Origin: Streptomyces sp. VRA16 Mangrove soil
Lineage (GTDB): Bacteria > Actinomycetota > Actinomycetes > Streptomycetales > Streptomycetaceae
NCBI RefSeq assembly: GCF_017377775.1
Contig: NZ_JAFVLN010000016.1
Span: 171,922-235,921 of the forward strand
DNA length: 64,000 nucleotides
Direction of reading: 5' to 3'
Made by a program: the position numbers and the translations under genes. Under the pieces are notes generated by a model. That model was not told where the DNA came from. It was given only the letters and a program-made list of their open reading frames with translations, and ran no database searches. Of this stretch, positions 14,871-23,906 are shown piece by piece; the stretch's first letter is position 1, and every line of letters begins with the position of its first letter.

Positions 14871-15641
14871 CTAGGCGTCCCTCTTCTTCAGCAGCGCGTA
14901 CCCCACGATCAGGGCCGCCGCCACCCACACCAGCAGGATCGCCAGGCCGCCCCACGGGCCGTACGGGGAGTCGTCGTTGACCGGGGTGACCACCTGCATG
15001 ATCCGGGAGCCCGCCTGGTCGGGGAAGTACTGGGCGACCTTCTTCGTCGCCGAGACGCTGCCGAGGATCGGGGAGATCAGGAAGAAGAACGGCATGAGGA
15101 TGCCGAGCGACAGCATGGGGGAGCGGAGCATCGTCGCGATGCCCATCGAGAACATCGCCATCAGCGTCATGTAGACGGCGGCGCCGATCACCGCGCGCAG
15201 CACGTTCGGGGCGCCCAGGTCCGTGCGGTGGTCGCCGAGCATCATCTGGCCGAGGAAGAACGACGCGAAGCTGGTGACCAGCGCGACGGCCAGGACGAGC
15301 AGCGAGGCGACCGCGATCTTGGAGAACAGGAACGTGCCGCGCTGCGGGACGGCCGCCAGCGAGGTGCGGATCATGCCCGTGCTGTACTCGCTCGCCACCA
15401 CGAGGACGCCGAAGACCACCACCGCGAGCTGGCCGAGGGTGAGCCCGGAGAAGGAGATGAAGGTCGGGTCGAAGGCCAGCTTGTTCTCGGCGGAGAGGTT
15501 CTTGAACTCGTTCTTCGACAGGGCGCTGATCAGCATCCCGAGCCCGACCGAGACGATGACGGCGAGGCTGAGCGTGAGAGCTGTCGAGTTGACGGACTTG
15601 ATCTTGGTCCACTCGGACCTGAGGACCTGGGCCGCGGCCAT
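14871..15641 (-). CDS. ABC-2 type permease (module 2)
   Basis: The 256-aa protein has six predicted helices. It starts with the cytosolic segment LRSEWTKIKSVNSTALTLS, has the coupling segment ASEYSTGMIRTSLAAVPQRG, and ends VGYALLKKRDA. It is paralogous to the permease at 11.9 kb but without the Pro-rich N-terminal tail. It follows its ATPase with one base between stop and ATG, so translation is coupled. The substrate is unknown; an export role is inferred from the family. Confidence 0.87.
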   Translation of the reverse strand: MAAAQVLRSEWTKIKSVNSTALTLSLAVIVSVGLGMLISALSKNEFKNLSAENKLAFDPTFISFSGLTLGQLAVVVFGVLVVASEYSTGMIRTSLAAVPQRGTFLFSKIAVASLLVLAVALVTSFASFFLGQMMLGDHRTDLGAPNVLRAVIGAAVYMTLMAMFSMGIATMLRSPMLSLGILMPFFFLISPILGSVSATKKVAQYFPDQAGSRIMQVVTPVNDDSPYGPWGGLAILLVWVAAALIVGYALLKKRDA

Positions 15642-15642
15642 C

Positions 15643-16611
15643 TCAGGCCCCCTTCGTTCGGTCGTCGTTCCAGGACGCGCCCCAGCTCTGCTGCTGCGCG
15701 GGCTCGCCGCTGTGTGCGTGGTACTCGACCGACTCGGCGGTCAGCTGCATGAAGGCCTCTTCGAGGGACGCCTGCTGCGGGCTCAGCTCGTGCAGCACCA
15801 GCTGGTGGCTCGCGGCGAGTTCGCCGAGCTGTTCGGGGGAGCCGCCGTCGACCTCCAGGGTGCCGTTGCCGGCCTCGACGACCGTGACGCCGTTCTCGTG
15901 CAGCACGTCGAGCAGCCGCTCGCGCTGCGGGGAGCGCAGCCGTACGTAACTGCGTGAGTTCTGCCGGATGAAGTCCGCCATCGACATGTCGGCGAGGAGC
16001 CGGCCCTGCCCGATGACGACCAGATGGTCGGCGGTGAGGGCCATCTCGCTCATCAGGTGCGAGGAGACGAAGACCGTGCGCCCGGCCGCCGCCAGGGACT
16101 TCATCAGGTTGCGGATCCAGTGGATGCCCTCGGGGTCGAGCCCGTTGACCGGCTCGTCGAACATCAGGATCTGCGGATCGCCGAGGAGCGCGCCCGCGAT
16201 GCCGAGCCGCTGGCCCATGCCGAGCGAGAACCCCTTGGCCTTCTTCCTGGCCACCGCGGTGAGGCCGACGGTGTCCAGGACCTCGGTCACCCGGCTGCTG
16301 GGGATGCCGTTGGACTGGGCGAGGCAGAGGAGGTGGTTGTGGGCGCTGCGGCCGCCGTGCATCGCCTTCGCGTCGAGCAGGGCGCCGATGTACTTCAGCG
16401 GGTCCTTCAGCTGGGCGTACTGTTTGCCGTCGATCCGGACGCTGCCCGCGGTGGGGTTGTCGAGGCCGAGCATCATGCGCATCGTCGTCGACTTGCCGGC
16501 GCCGTTCGGCCCGAGGAAGCCGGTGACGATGCCGGGCCTGACGCTGAAGGTGAGGTCGTTGACGGCCGTCTTCTCGCCGTAGCGCTTGGTCAGCCCCGAT
16601 AGCTCGATCAT
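15643..16611 (-). CDS. ABC transporter ATPase (module 2)
   Basis: The 322-aa BcrA-like ATPase has GPNGAGKST, SLGMGQRLGIA, ILMFDEPVNGLD and SSHLMSEM. It is very similar to the module-1 ATPase over the first 230 residues (KTAVNDLTFSVRPGIVTGFL against KTAVYNLSFQVRPGTVTGFL), pointing to a tandem duplication of an ATPase-permease pair. The C-terminal regulatory domain (about 220-320) differs more. ATG 16611 is the first start after the filP terminator. Confidence 0.9.
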   Translation of the reverse strand: MIELSGLTKRYGEKTAVNDLTFSVRPGIVTGFLGPNGAGKSTTMRMMLGLDNPTAGSVRIDGKQYAQLKDPLKYIGALLDAKAMHGGRSAHNHLLCLAQSNGIPSSRVTEVLDTVGLTAVARKKAKGFSLGMGQRLGIAGALLGDPQILMFDEPVNGLDPEGIHWIRNLMKSLAAAGRTVFVSSHLMSEMALTADHLVVIGQGRLLADMSMADFIRQNSRSYVRLRSPQRERLLDVLHENGVTVVEAGNGTLEVDGGSPEQLGELAASHQLVLHELSPQQASLEEAFMQLTAESVEYHAHSGEPAQQQSWGASWNDDRTKGA

Positions 16612-16634
16612 GCGGCCACGCTAAAACGGACAAA

Positions 16635-16666
16635 AGCCCCCTGCCACTCAGAAGTGGCAGGGGGCT
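16635..16666 (-). terminator. Strong intrinsic terminator of filP
   Basis: AGCCCCCTGCCACT (16635-16648) pairs perfectly with AGTGGCAGGGGGCT (16653-16666), a 14-bp stem with a CAGA loop. Read on the minus strand it is followed by TTTTG. It lies 34 bp after the filP stop and separates filP from the ABC module. Confidence 0.85.
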
Positions 16667-16700
16667 ACCGCTGTCTCTACAGTGCGGGTCTGGCGCCGGC

Positions 16701-17636
16701 TCAGCGGGACTGCTGCGCCGGGACCCCACGGGAGATCGGCTCGTCCTCGACGGGCGCGCCTGCGGCGGCGACCGCGGCACCGGTCAGCGTGGCCAGCATC
16801 TCGCGGACGTTGGTCAGCTGCGCGTTGATCGAGTCGCGGCGGTTCGTCAGGGCGGCCAGCTCGCGCTCGGATTCCGAGCGGATGCGGTCGGCCTTGGCGT
16901 TCGCGTCGGCCACGATGTCCTCGGCCTGGCGCTGGGCCGTCTCCACCGTCTGGCGGGCGCGGCGCTCGGCGTCCGTGCGGAGCTTCTCGGCCTCCAGGCG
17001 GAGCTGCTCGGCGCGGTGCTCGATCTCGGCAAGACGCTTCTCGGCCTTGGCCTGACGCGAGGCCAGGTCGCGCTCCGACTGCTCGCGGCGCTTGGCCAGG
17101 TTCGTCTCGAAGTCCGCGGCGGCCTGGGCGGCCTTGGCGCGGGTCTCCTCGAAGAGGGCGTCCGCCTCCTCGCGCTTCGACTGCGCGTCCTTCTGCGCCT
17201 CGCTACGCAGCGCCGTGGCCTCGCCCTTGGCCTTCTCGACGATCCGGACGCCCTCGTCCTCGGCCTTGGCCTTGCGCTCGGCGGCGAACGACTCCGCGTC
17301 GTTGCGCACCTGCTGGGCCGCCGACTCGGCGAGCTCGCGGTGCTGCTCGGCGGCCCGGCGGGCCTCCTCGCGCAGGTCCTTGGCCTCCTCCTCGGCGAGG
17401 CGGAGGATCTTCTCGACGCGCGCGCCGAGACCGGCGTACGACGGCTCCGCGTCGTTCACCTGCGCCTGGGCGTTCTGCGTCTCGAGGTGCAGTTCCTCGA
17501 TGCGCTTTTCCAGAGCAGTGATACGGGCAAGAGCGCTGTCACGGTCGGAGACGAGCTTGGAAATACGTTCGTCCACCTGCGCGCGGTCGTACCCACGCCG
17601 CACAAGCTCGAAGCCGTAGGGGGAAGTGTCGCTCAT
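16701..17636 (-). CDS. filP: FilP, filament-forming coiled-coil protein
   Basis: The 311-aa protein is nearly all coiled coil, rich in Glu/Arg/Ala. It has the diagnostic N-terminus SDTSPYGFELVRRGYDRAQVDERI (DivIVA-like start), then continuous heptads (EKRIEELHLETQNAQ..., AEQLRLEAEKLRTDAERR) and a short Ala/Pro tail. In S. coelicolor FilP (about 310 aa) forms intermediate-filament-like networks behind hyphal tips and works with DivIVA and Scy. The gene follows scy on the same strand after a 195-bp gap, so it probably has its own promoter, and it ends at a strong terminator. Size and context agree with the family. Confidence 0.95.
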   Translation of the reverse strand: MSDTSPYGFELVRRGYDRAQVDERISKLVSDRDSALARITALEKRIEELHLETQNAQAQVNDAEPSYAGLGARVEKILRLAEEEAKDLREEARRAAEQHRELAESAAQQVRNDAESFAAERKAKAEDEGVRIVEKAKGEATALRSEAQKDAQSKREEADALFEETRAKAAQAAADFETNLAKRREQSERDLASRQAKAEKRLAEIEHRAEQLRLEAEKLRTDAERRARQTVETAQRQAEDIVADANAKADRIRSESERELAALTNRRDSINAQLTNVREMLATLTGAAVAAAGAPVEDEPISRGVPAQQSR

Positions 17637-17831
17637 GGGGTTCCTGTCGAATGAGACCGGTGTGAGGTGATAGAGGGAATCCTAGGGGTCCAAGCGGCGT
17701 GTCATCGAGCAGATGCCGGTTTGATCTGGCCTCAGCTCTAGAATGTCCGCCCTTTTGAGTGGCGTAGCGGCAGAGTGCTTGCCAGGAGCGGGGCCAAAGG
17801 TCCTTATCAAGCACGACAGTTGGTCTCCTGG

Positions 17832-20800
17832 CTAGCCCTCGGACCCTTTGCCACCCGAACGTGTGGCCCCTGCCGCGGCGCCGGCCTTGACGCCACCGTC
17901 CTTGCCCCCGCCGGACGGCGCCTCAAAAGACTCCAACGCTTCCAGCACGTCCTGGACACGGGAGATCTCGGCATTGATGTCCTCGCGACGCCTGACCAGC
18001 ACGTCCAGGTCGCGCTGACCCTTTTCGATCATGGAAGCGGCCTCGCGCTCCGCATCCGCCTTGATCTTTTCCGCTTCGCGCGTGAGCCCTGCCTTTTTCT
18101 GCTCGGCCTCCTTGAGCAGGCCCTCGGCCTTTTTCACGGCGGCGATACGGACCTTGCCGGCCTCCGAATTGGCGTCGTTCAGCAGGTCCTTGGCCTTGGC
18201 CTGGGCCTCGGCGAGCTGCTCCTCCGCGGCCTTGACCAGGGCGTCGCACCGCTCGCCCGCGTTCTTCATCGCCTCCGCGGACTCGCGGCGCGCACGCTCG
18301 TGCAGCTCCTCGATCTCGCCCGTGATGCGGTCGCGCAGCTCCTCCGCACGCTCCCTTATCTGCGTCGCGTCCCGACGGGCGCCGACCAGCAGCTCGTCCG
18401 CGTCCGTGCGGGCCTTCTCCACCGTCGTGTTGCCCTCGACGGTGGCCTCGGCGACCAGCCGGTCGGCCTCCTTGCGGGCCGCGCCGACCATCGTGTCCGC
18501 CTGCGCCTCCGCGTCGGCCGTCGTCTTCTGCGCGGCCTCCTGCGCCTCACGGATCAGCTTGTCGGCCTCGACGGCGGACTCCGTGATGAGCGTGTCGACC
18601 TGCTCCGCGGCCTCCGTACGCCGCTTGTTGGCGTCCTTGCGGGCCTCGTCCAGGGTGCGCTCGGCCTCTTCGCGCGCGGCCGTCGTGACGGCGTCCGCCT
18701 CCTGCGCGGCCTCCGCCTTGACGCGCTCGGCCTCGGTGCGGATCCGCTCGGCGTGCTGCTGCGCGGAGCCGACCGTCTCGGCCGCCTCGGCCCGCAGCCG
18801 CTCGGCGTCGCCCGACGCGTCGGAGATCAGCTTCTCGGCCTTCGCGACGGACTCCGAGCGCAGCCGCTCGACCTCGGCCTGCGTCTCGCTCGTCAGCTGC
18901 TCGGCGGCGGCCGTCGACTCGGCCCGCAGCCGCTCGGCCTCCTCGGCGGCGTCGGTGACGAGCTTCTCGGCGGCCGCGGTGGACTCGGCGCGGACCCGCT
19001 CCGCCTCCGCGTTCGTCTCCGTCGTCAGGCGCTCGGCCTCCGCGCGCGCCTCGCCGATCAGGGTGTCGGCCTGCGCGGCCGCGTCCGACCGGATGCGGTT
19101 GGCGTCCTCGCGGGCCTCGGCGCGGGTGCGCGAGGCGTCCTGGTCGGCGCCCGTGCGCAGGTCGGCGACCTCGGTGCGGACCCGCTGGGCGTGCTCGGAC
19201 GCCTCGGTGCGCAGCCGCTCCGACTCGGCGATCGCGTCCGCGACCGTGCGCTCGGCGAGCGCCTTGGCGGCCTCCGCCTCGGTCGTGGCCTCACCGCGTA
19301 CGCGGTTGGCGTCCTCGGTGGCGCGCTCGCGCTCCGCGTAGGCGTCGGAGCGGACCCGGTCGGCCTCCTCCTGCGCCTCCCGCTTCGTGCGGTCCGCGGC
19401 GTGCTCGGCGGCGGACCGCAGGCCCGCGATCTCCTCCTGGGCCTGCTCCTGGAGCCCGGCCACGGAGTCGCGCACCTGCTGCGCGGTCTGCTCGGCGGCG
19501 GAGACCATCTCGGTCGCACGCCGGTCGGCCTCCTCGACGAGGCGGACCGCCTCGGTCTGCGCCTCCTCGACCCGGGCACGGGCGACGGCGAGGAGCTCCT
19601 CGCTCCGCTCGCGGGCCCGCTCGCGCTCCTGGTCGGCCTCCTGGCGGGCGCTGCCGAGCGTCTCCTCGGCCTCGCGGCGCCGACGGGCGGCCTCCTCCTG
19701 CGCGGCGGCCAGCGTCTCGGCGGCCTCGGCGGAGATCCGCTCGGCCGCGGTCTGCGCCTCGGCGCGCAGCCGGTCCGCGGACTCCTGCGCCTCGGTCTTG
19801 AGCCGCTCGGCCTCGGTCGCCGCCTCGGACCGCAGTCGTACCGCGACGTTCTCCGCCTCGGAGCGGGTCGTCGCGGCGTCGGCTGCGGCCTCGGTGCGCA
19901 GCCGCTCGGCCTCCGTCTCGGCCTGCGCCTGCAGCGTCCGTACCCGCTCGGCCGCCTCGGTGCGCAGCCGCTCGCTCTCCTCCGCGGCCTCCCGGCGCTG
20001 CCGCTCGGCCTGCGCGCGCGCGTCGTTCAGCGTCGTCTCGGACGCGGTGAGGCGCTCCTCGGCCTCGGTGTGCAGCCGGGTCAGCTCCTGGGCCGCCTCG
20101 TCCTGCCGTGCGCTTATGGCCCGCTCGGTCTCGTCCTTGAGGGCCTGCGCGGCGCGCTCCGCCTCGGCCCTGGTCGCCTCGGCCTGCTCCTCGGCCTCGG
20201 CGCGGTGCCGGTCGGCCTCGGCGCGGGTGCGCTCCAGGGTCTCCTCGGCCTGCTTGCGCAAGCTGGTGGCGCGCTCGATGGCCTCGGTGCGGACCCGCTC
20301 GGACTCCGTGGTCGCGGCGGAGCGCAGCTCGTCCGCGTCGGCCTTCGCCTTGGCGAGCAACTGCTCGGCGGTCCTGGCCGCCTCCTCGATCTGCTGGACG
20401 GCCTCGCGGCGGGCCTCGGCCCGGATCCGCTCGCCCTCCTCGACGGCCTCGGCCCGCAGCTGCTCGGCCTCGCCGCGCAGCCGCCTGGCCTCCTCCTGCA
20501 GCTCGACCGTCTTGGCCCGGTACTCCTTGGTGTCGTCCTTGGCCGCGCCCTTGAGCTGCTCGGCCAGGTCGTGCGCCTCGGCGCGCAGCCGGTCCGCCTC
20601 GGCCTCGGCCTCGGCGCGGATCCGCTCGGCCTCCTCGGCGGCGGCCTTCGTCGTCGACTTCGCTTCCTCGGACGCCTTGTTGAGGACGTCCTCGGCGGTG
20701 CGGGCGGCCTTCGCGAGCTCGCCCGCGGTCTCCTCAGCGGTGACCGTACGGGCCTTCTCCTTGGCCTGCGCGATCAGCTGCTCGGCCTCGGCCCTGGCGT

Positions 20801-21815
20801 CGGCGACGGTCTGCTCCGCCTCGGCCTTGGTGGCCTCGGCCTCCTTCGTCGCCTCGGCGACCAGGCGGGCGACCTGCTCCTTGGCGGTACGGGTGCGCTG
20901 CTCGTTGGCCGACTCGGCGCTCGACAGCTGCTTGGCCGCGGCGTCCTTCGCCTCGGCCAGCACCTTCTCGGCCTCGGTGCGGGCCTCGCGCAGCGCGGTG
21001 TCCGCCTCGGCGATCTTCTGCTCGGCGGCGCGGCTCAGCTCGCCGGCCTGCCGGCGCGCGGCGTCCGACTCGGCCGACGTCGACGTACGCAGCTGCTCGG
21101 CGTGCTCGGTGGCCTCCTGGGCCTGCGCCGATGCCGCGTTGAGCAGTCGCTCCGCGTCCTGGCGGGCGCGGGCGAGCAGCGCCTGGGCCTCGGCGCGCGC
21201 GGTCTCCGCCTCGCTGGTCAGCCGCTGGCGGGCCTCGGCGGCGACCCGCTCGGCCTCGGCGCGGGCGGCGGCGAGGGCCTGGTCGGCCTCGGCGCGCGAC
21301 TCGTCGAGCAGCCGGCGGGCCTGCTGCTCGGTGCGGGCGCGCAGCTGCTCGGCCCACTGCACGTTCTCGTTGACGTGCGTCTCGACCGTGCGGCGGCGCT
21401 CGGCCAGCTCCTGGTCGAGCTGCTGCCTGCGGTTGACCGCCTCGGTGTGCAGCTCGGACTGGAGCCGGGCCTGCTGCTCGGCGTGCTCCTGGAGGATGCG
21501 CTGCGTCTGGGCGCGGGCGTCGCGCAGCTCGCGCTCGGCGTCCGAGCGCAGCTGGTCGGCCTGGATCTGGGCATTACGGAGCAACTGCTCGGCCTGATAG
21601 CCGATGTCAGCCCCGTCATAGGCAGGCCGGGACGCGAGGCTGCGGCGCGCCTCGTGCAGCTTGGCGCGCAGCACCTCCACCTGGTATCCCAGGTCCTCGG
21701 CGTGCTGGACGGCCTTCTCCCGCTCGGTCTTCAGCCGATCCATCTCGGCCTCGAACCGCGAGAGATGGTCGGTCTCAGCCGGCCGCCGGCCGTCCTGGCT
21801 CTCGTAGCCCCGCAC
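17832..21815 (-). CDS. scy: Scy, polarised growth scaffold protein (giant coiled coil)
   Basis: Scy is the tip-organising scaffold that recruits DivIVA and ParA at hyphal tips. The N-terminal part HLSRFEAEMDRLKTEREKA and GYQVEVLRAKLHEARR is the DivIVA-like head, followed by over 1200 residues of uninterrupted Ala/Glu/Arg coiled coil with recurring EAERLRAEA units. The head of the protein at the other end of the chain carries RRREDINAEISRVQDVLEALE and a Gly-rich tail. GTG 21815 (VRGYESQDGR) gives 1327 aa, close to the 1326 aa I remember for S. coelicolor. A TTG at 21845 would add 10 residues. The coding strand is so repetitive that several antisense frames are open; these are not genes. Confidence 0.93.
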   Translation of the reverse strand: MRGYESQDGRRPAETDHLSRFEAEMDRLKTEREKAVQHAEDLGYQVEVLRAKLHEARRSLASRPAYDGADIGYQAEQLLRNAQIQADQLRSDAERELRDARAQTQRILQEHAEQQARLQSELHTEAVNRRQQLDQELAERRRTVETHVNENVQWAEQLRARTEQQARRLLDESRAEADQALAAARAEAERVAAEARQRLTSEAETARAEAQALLARARQDAERLLNAASAQAQEATEHAEQLRTSTSAESDAARRQAGELSRAAEQKIAEADTALREARTEAEKVLAEAKDAAAKQLSSAESANEQRTRTAKEQVARLVAEATKEAEATKAEAEQTVADARAEAEQLIAQAKEKARTVTAEETAGELAKAARTAEDVLNKASEEAKSTTKAAAEEAERIRAEAEAEADRLRAEAHDLAEQLKGAAKDDTKEYRAKTVELQEEARRLRGEAEQLRAEAVEEGERIRAEARREAVQQIEEAARTAEQLLAKAKADADELRSAATTESERVRTEAIERATSLRKQAEETLERTRAEADRHRAEAEEQAEATRAEAERAAQALKDETERAISARQDEAAQELTRLHTEAEERLTASETTLNDARAQAERQRREAAEESERLRTEAAERVRTLQAQAETEAERLRTEAAADAATTRSEAENVAVRLRSEAATEAERLKTEAQESADRLRAEAQTAAERISAEAAETLAAAQEEAARRRREAEETLGSARQEADQERERARERSEELLAVARARVEEAQTEAVRLVEEADRRATEMVSAAEQTAQQVRDSVAGLQEQAQEEIAGLRSAAEHAADRTKREAQEEADRVRSDAYAERERATEDANRVRGEATTEAEAAKALAERTVADAIAESERLRTEASEHAQRVRTEVADLRTGADQDASRTRAEAREDANRIRSDAAAQADTLIGEARAEAERLTTETNAEAERVRAESTAAAEKLVTDAAEEAERLRAESTAAAEQLTSETQAEVERLRSESVAKAEKLISDASGDAERLRAEAAETVGSAQQHAERIRTEAERVKAEAAQEADAVTTAAREEAERTLDEARKDANKRRTEAAEQVDTLITESAVEADKLIREAQEAAQKTTADAEAQADTMVGAARKEADRLVAEATVEGNTTVEKARTDADELLVGARRDATQIRERAEELRDRITGEIEELHERARRESAEAMKNAGERCDALVKAAEEQLAEAQAKAKDLLNDANSEAGKVRIAAVKKAEGLLKEAEQKKAGLTREAEKIKADAEREAASMIEKGQRDLDVLVRRREDINAEISRVQDVLEALESFEAPSGGGKDGGVKAGAAAGATRSGGKGSEG

Positions 21816-22054
21816 TGCGCGGTCCCATCCGTCCCCTGGTCGCAAGTACTTCCTTACGAGCTCCGTCCATACGCCGAACGGGGCCCCCGGGGAATGGTGT
21901 CAGATCGACAGCGGATGCGCAGTCGGCGCTTCGGGCTCACGCACTTCAGCCCTGCTGCCCCGACCCTCGTCCCCCGATACCCGGACCCCGGCCCACGACT
22001 GTCCACCGGTGGCGGCAGTCGCCCCCCAACCCTACCGGCCCGAGTATGTGGAGG

Positions 22055-22495
22055 TCAGTGCTCCACCGACTCCTGGGGTGCGGAGGTGACCAGTTCGGTC
22101 AGTACGCCGTGACAGTCCTTGGGGTGCAGGAACGTGATGCGCGATCCCATCGAGCCCCGTCGCGGCTCGTCGTACAGGACGCGTACGCCCTTGCCCCTGA
22201 TGGCGTCCGCGTCCGCGTCGACGTCGGCCGTACCGAAGGCGATGTGGTGCACGCCCTCACCGTTCTTGGCCAGCCATTTGCCGACCGCGCTGTCCTCGCG
22301 GGTCGGTTCCAGGAGCTGGAGATAGGAGGCGCCGCCGTCGGACGTCTCGTTGATCTTGAGCATGGCTTCGCGCACGCCCTGTTCTTCGTTGACCTCGGTG
22401 TGGAACACCTCGAAGCCGTACGTGGCCCGGTAGAACTCGACGGTCGCGTCGAGGTCGTGGCAGGCGATCCCGATGTGGTCGATTCGCGTCAGCAT
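22055..22495 (-). CDS. mce: Methylmalonyl-CoA epimerase
   Basis: The 146-aa protein is a vicinal-oxygen-chelate fold made of two half-repeats. It interconverts (2R)- and (2S)-methylmalonyl-CoA, linking mutase and propionyl-CoA carboxylase reactions. Metal ligands expected for the family are visible: DHIGIA (His7), the HHIAFG motif in the second half, and the Glu of the terminal GVLTELV. ATG 22495 gives the usual length. It is divergent from the acetyl-CoA acetyltransferase over 137 bp. Genes for MeaB (23.9 kb) and an acyl-CoA mutase (40.9 kb) are in the same window. Confidence 0.93.
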   Translation of the reverse strand: MLTRIDHIGIACHDLDATVEFYRATYGFEVFHTEVNEEQGVREAMLKINETSDGGASYLQLLEPTREDSAVGKWLAKNGEGVHHIAFGTADVDADADAIRGKGVRVLYDEPRRGSMGSRITFLHPKDCHGVLTELVTSAPQESVEH

Positions 22496-22632
22496 GCTGT
22501 AAGTGCAGCGCGGCTCAGCGCGGTTACGCAACGTGCGCGCGATCACATTCACTGGCCGATGACGTCCGGCGTACCGCTCAGTACATTCGAGTAAACCCTC
22601 GTTCACTTCTCATCTCCAAGGGGCCGTGCCTC

Positions 22633-23850
22633 ATGTCTGGAACGACCACGCGTGAATCAAATGCAGCCACCTCAGTGATCGTCGCGGGCGCCCGGACGCC
22701 CATGGGCCGCCTCCTCGGCTCCCTCAAATCCTTCTCCGGAGCCGACCTCGGCGGCTTCGCGATCAAGGCCGCCCTCGACCGTGCGGGGATCGGTGGCGAC
22801 CAGGTGCAGTACGTGATCATGGGCCAGGTGCTGCAGGCCGGGGCAGGGCAGATCCCGGCACGTCAGGCCGCGGTCAAGGCGGGCATCCCGATGAACGTCC
22901 CGGCGCTCACCATCAACAAGGTGTGCCTCTCGGGGCTCGACGCGATCGCCCTCGCCGACCAGCTGATCCGCGCCGGCGAGTTCGACATCGTGGTCGCGGG
23001 CGGCCAGGAGTCGATGACGAACGCCCCGCACCTGCTCCCCAAGTCCCGCGAGGGCTACAAGTACGGCGCGGTGCAGATGCTCGACGCGATGGCCTACGAC
23101 GGTCTGACCGACGCCTTCGAGAACATCCCGATGGGCGAGTCGACGGAGAACCACAACACGCGCCTGGGCATCGCCCGTCCCGAGCAGGACGAGATCGCCG
23201 CCCTGTCGCACCAGCGCGCCGCCGCCGCGCAGAAGAACGGCCTGTTCGAGGCCGAGATCACGCCCGTCGAGATCCCGCAGCGCAAGGGCGACGCGGTCCT
23301 GTTCAGCAAGGACGAGGGCATCCGTGCGGAGACGACCGCCGAGTCCCTCGGCAAGCTCCGCCCGGCCTTCGCCAAGGACGGCACGATCACCGCCGGCACC
23401 TCTTCGCAGATCTCGGACGGCGCCGCCGCCGTGGTCGTCATGAGCAAGGCCAAGGCCGAGGAGCTGGGCCTGGACTGGATCGCCGAGATCGGCGCGCACG
23501 GCAACGTGGCGGGCCCGGACAACTCGCTCCAGTCGCAGCCGTCGAACGCCATCCAGCACGCCCTGAAGAAGGAGGGCCTGGGCGTGGCGGACCTCGACCT
23601 CATCGAGATCAACGAGGCCTTCGCGGCGGTCGCCGTGCAGTCAATGAAGGACCTCGGCGTGTCCTCGGAAAAGGTGAACGTCAACGGCGGCGCCATTGCC
23701 CTGGGTCACCCGATCGGGATGTCCGGCGCCCGTATCGTGCTGCACCTCGCGCTGGAGCTGAAGCGCCGCGGCGGCGGGGTCGGCGCGGCCGCGCTGTGCG
23801 GTGGCGGCGGCCAGGGTGACGCGCTCATCGTGCGGGTACCCAAGGCGTAA
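22633..23850 (+). CDS. Acetyl-CoA C-acetyltransferase (thiolase)
   Basis: The 405-aa thiolase catalyses condensation of two acetyl-CoA or thiolysis of acetoacetyl-CoA. The catalytic triad is in place: nucleophile Cys98 in NKVCLSG, His359 in GHPIGMSG and Cys389 in CGGGGQGD. The NEAFA motif is also present. The biosynthetic-type length (about 395-405) and lack of a long loop fit a PhaA/AtoB-like enzyme. ATG 22633 follows AAGGGG about 10 bp upstream. It lies 56 bp before meaB and is likely co-transcribed with it. With the dehydrogenase at 4.8 kb it would supply 3-hydroxybutyryl-CoA for the ethylmalonyl-CoA route or butyrate units; this is inference. Confidence 0.93.
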   Translation: MSGTTTRESNAATSVIVAGARTPMGRLLGSLKSFSGADLGGFAIKAALDRAGIGGDQVQYVIMGQVLQAGAGQIPARQAAVKAGIPMNVPALTINKVCLSGLDAIALADQLIRAGEFDIVVAGGQESMTNAPHLLPKSREGYKYGAVQMLDAMAYDGLTDAFENIPMGESTENHNTRLGIARPEQDEIAALSHQRAAAAQKNGLFEAEITPVEIPQRKGDAVLFSKDEGIRAETTAESLGKLRPAFAKDGTITAGTSSQISDGAAAVVVMSKAKAEELGLDWIAEIGAHGNVAGPDNSLQSQPSNAIQHALKKEGLGVADLDLIEINEAFAAVAVQSMKDLGVSSEKVNVNGGAIALGHPIGMSGARIVLHLALELKRRGGGVGAAALCGGGGQGDALIVRVPKA

Positions 23851-23906
23851 CCCCTTTTCAGGCACGTACGAGAAGCCACGTACGGGAACTGGTGAACGGA
23901 GCTGTG

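Noticed and set aside
17781..17832. GCCAGGAG...CTCCTGGC inverted repeat at the scy stop as a terminator
   Set aside because: Only 8-bp arms with a 36-nt loop and no T-run; too weak to call.
17775..22112. Plus-strand 1445-residue frame opposite scy
   Set aside because: It is a Leu/Gly/Arg-rich shadow of the coiled-coil repeats; it has no ribosome site and no family.
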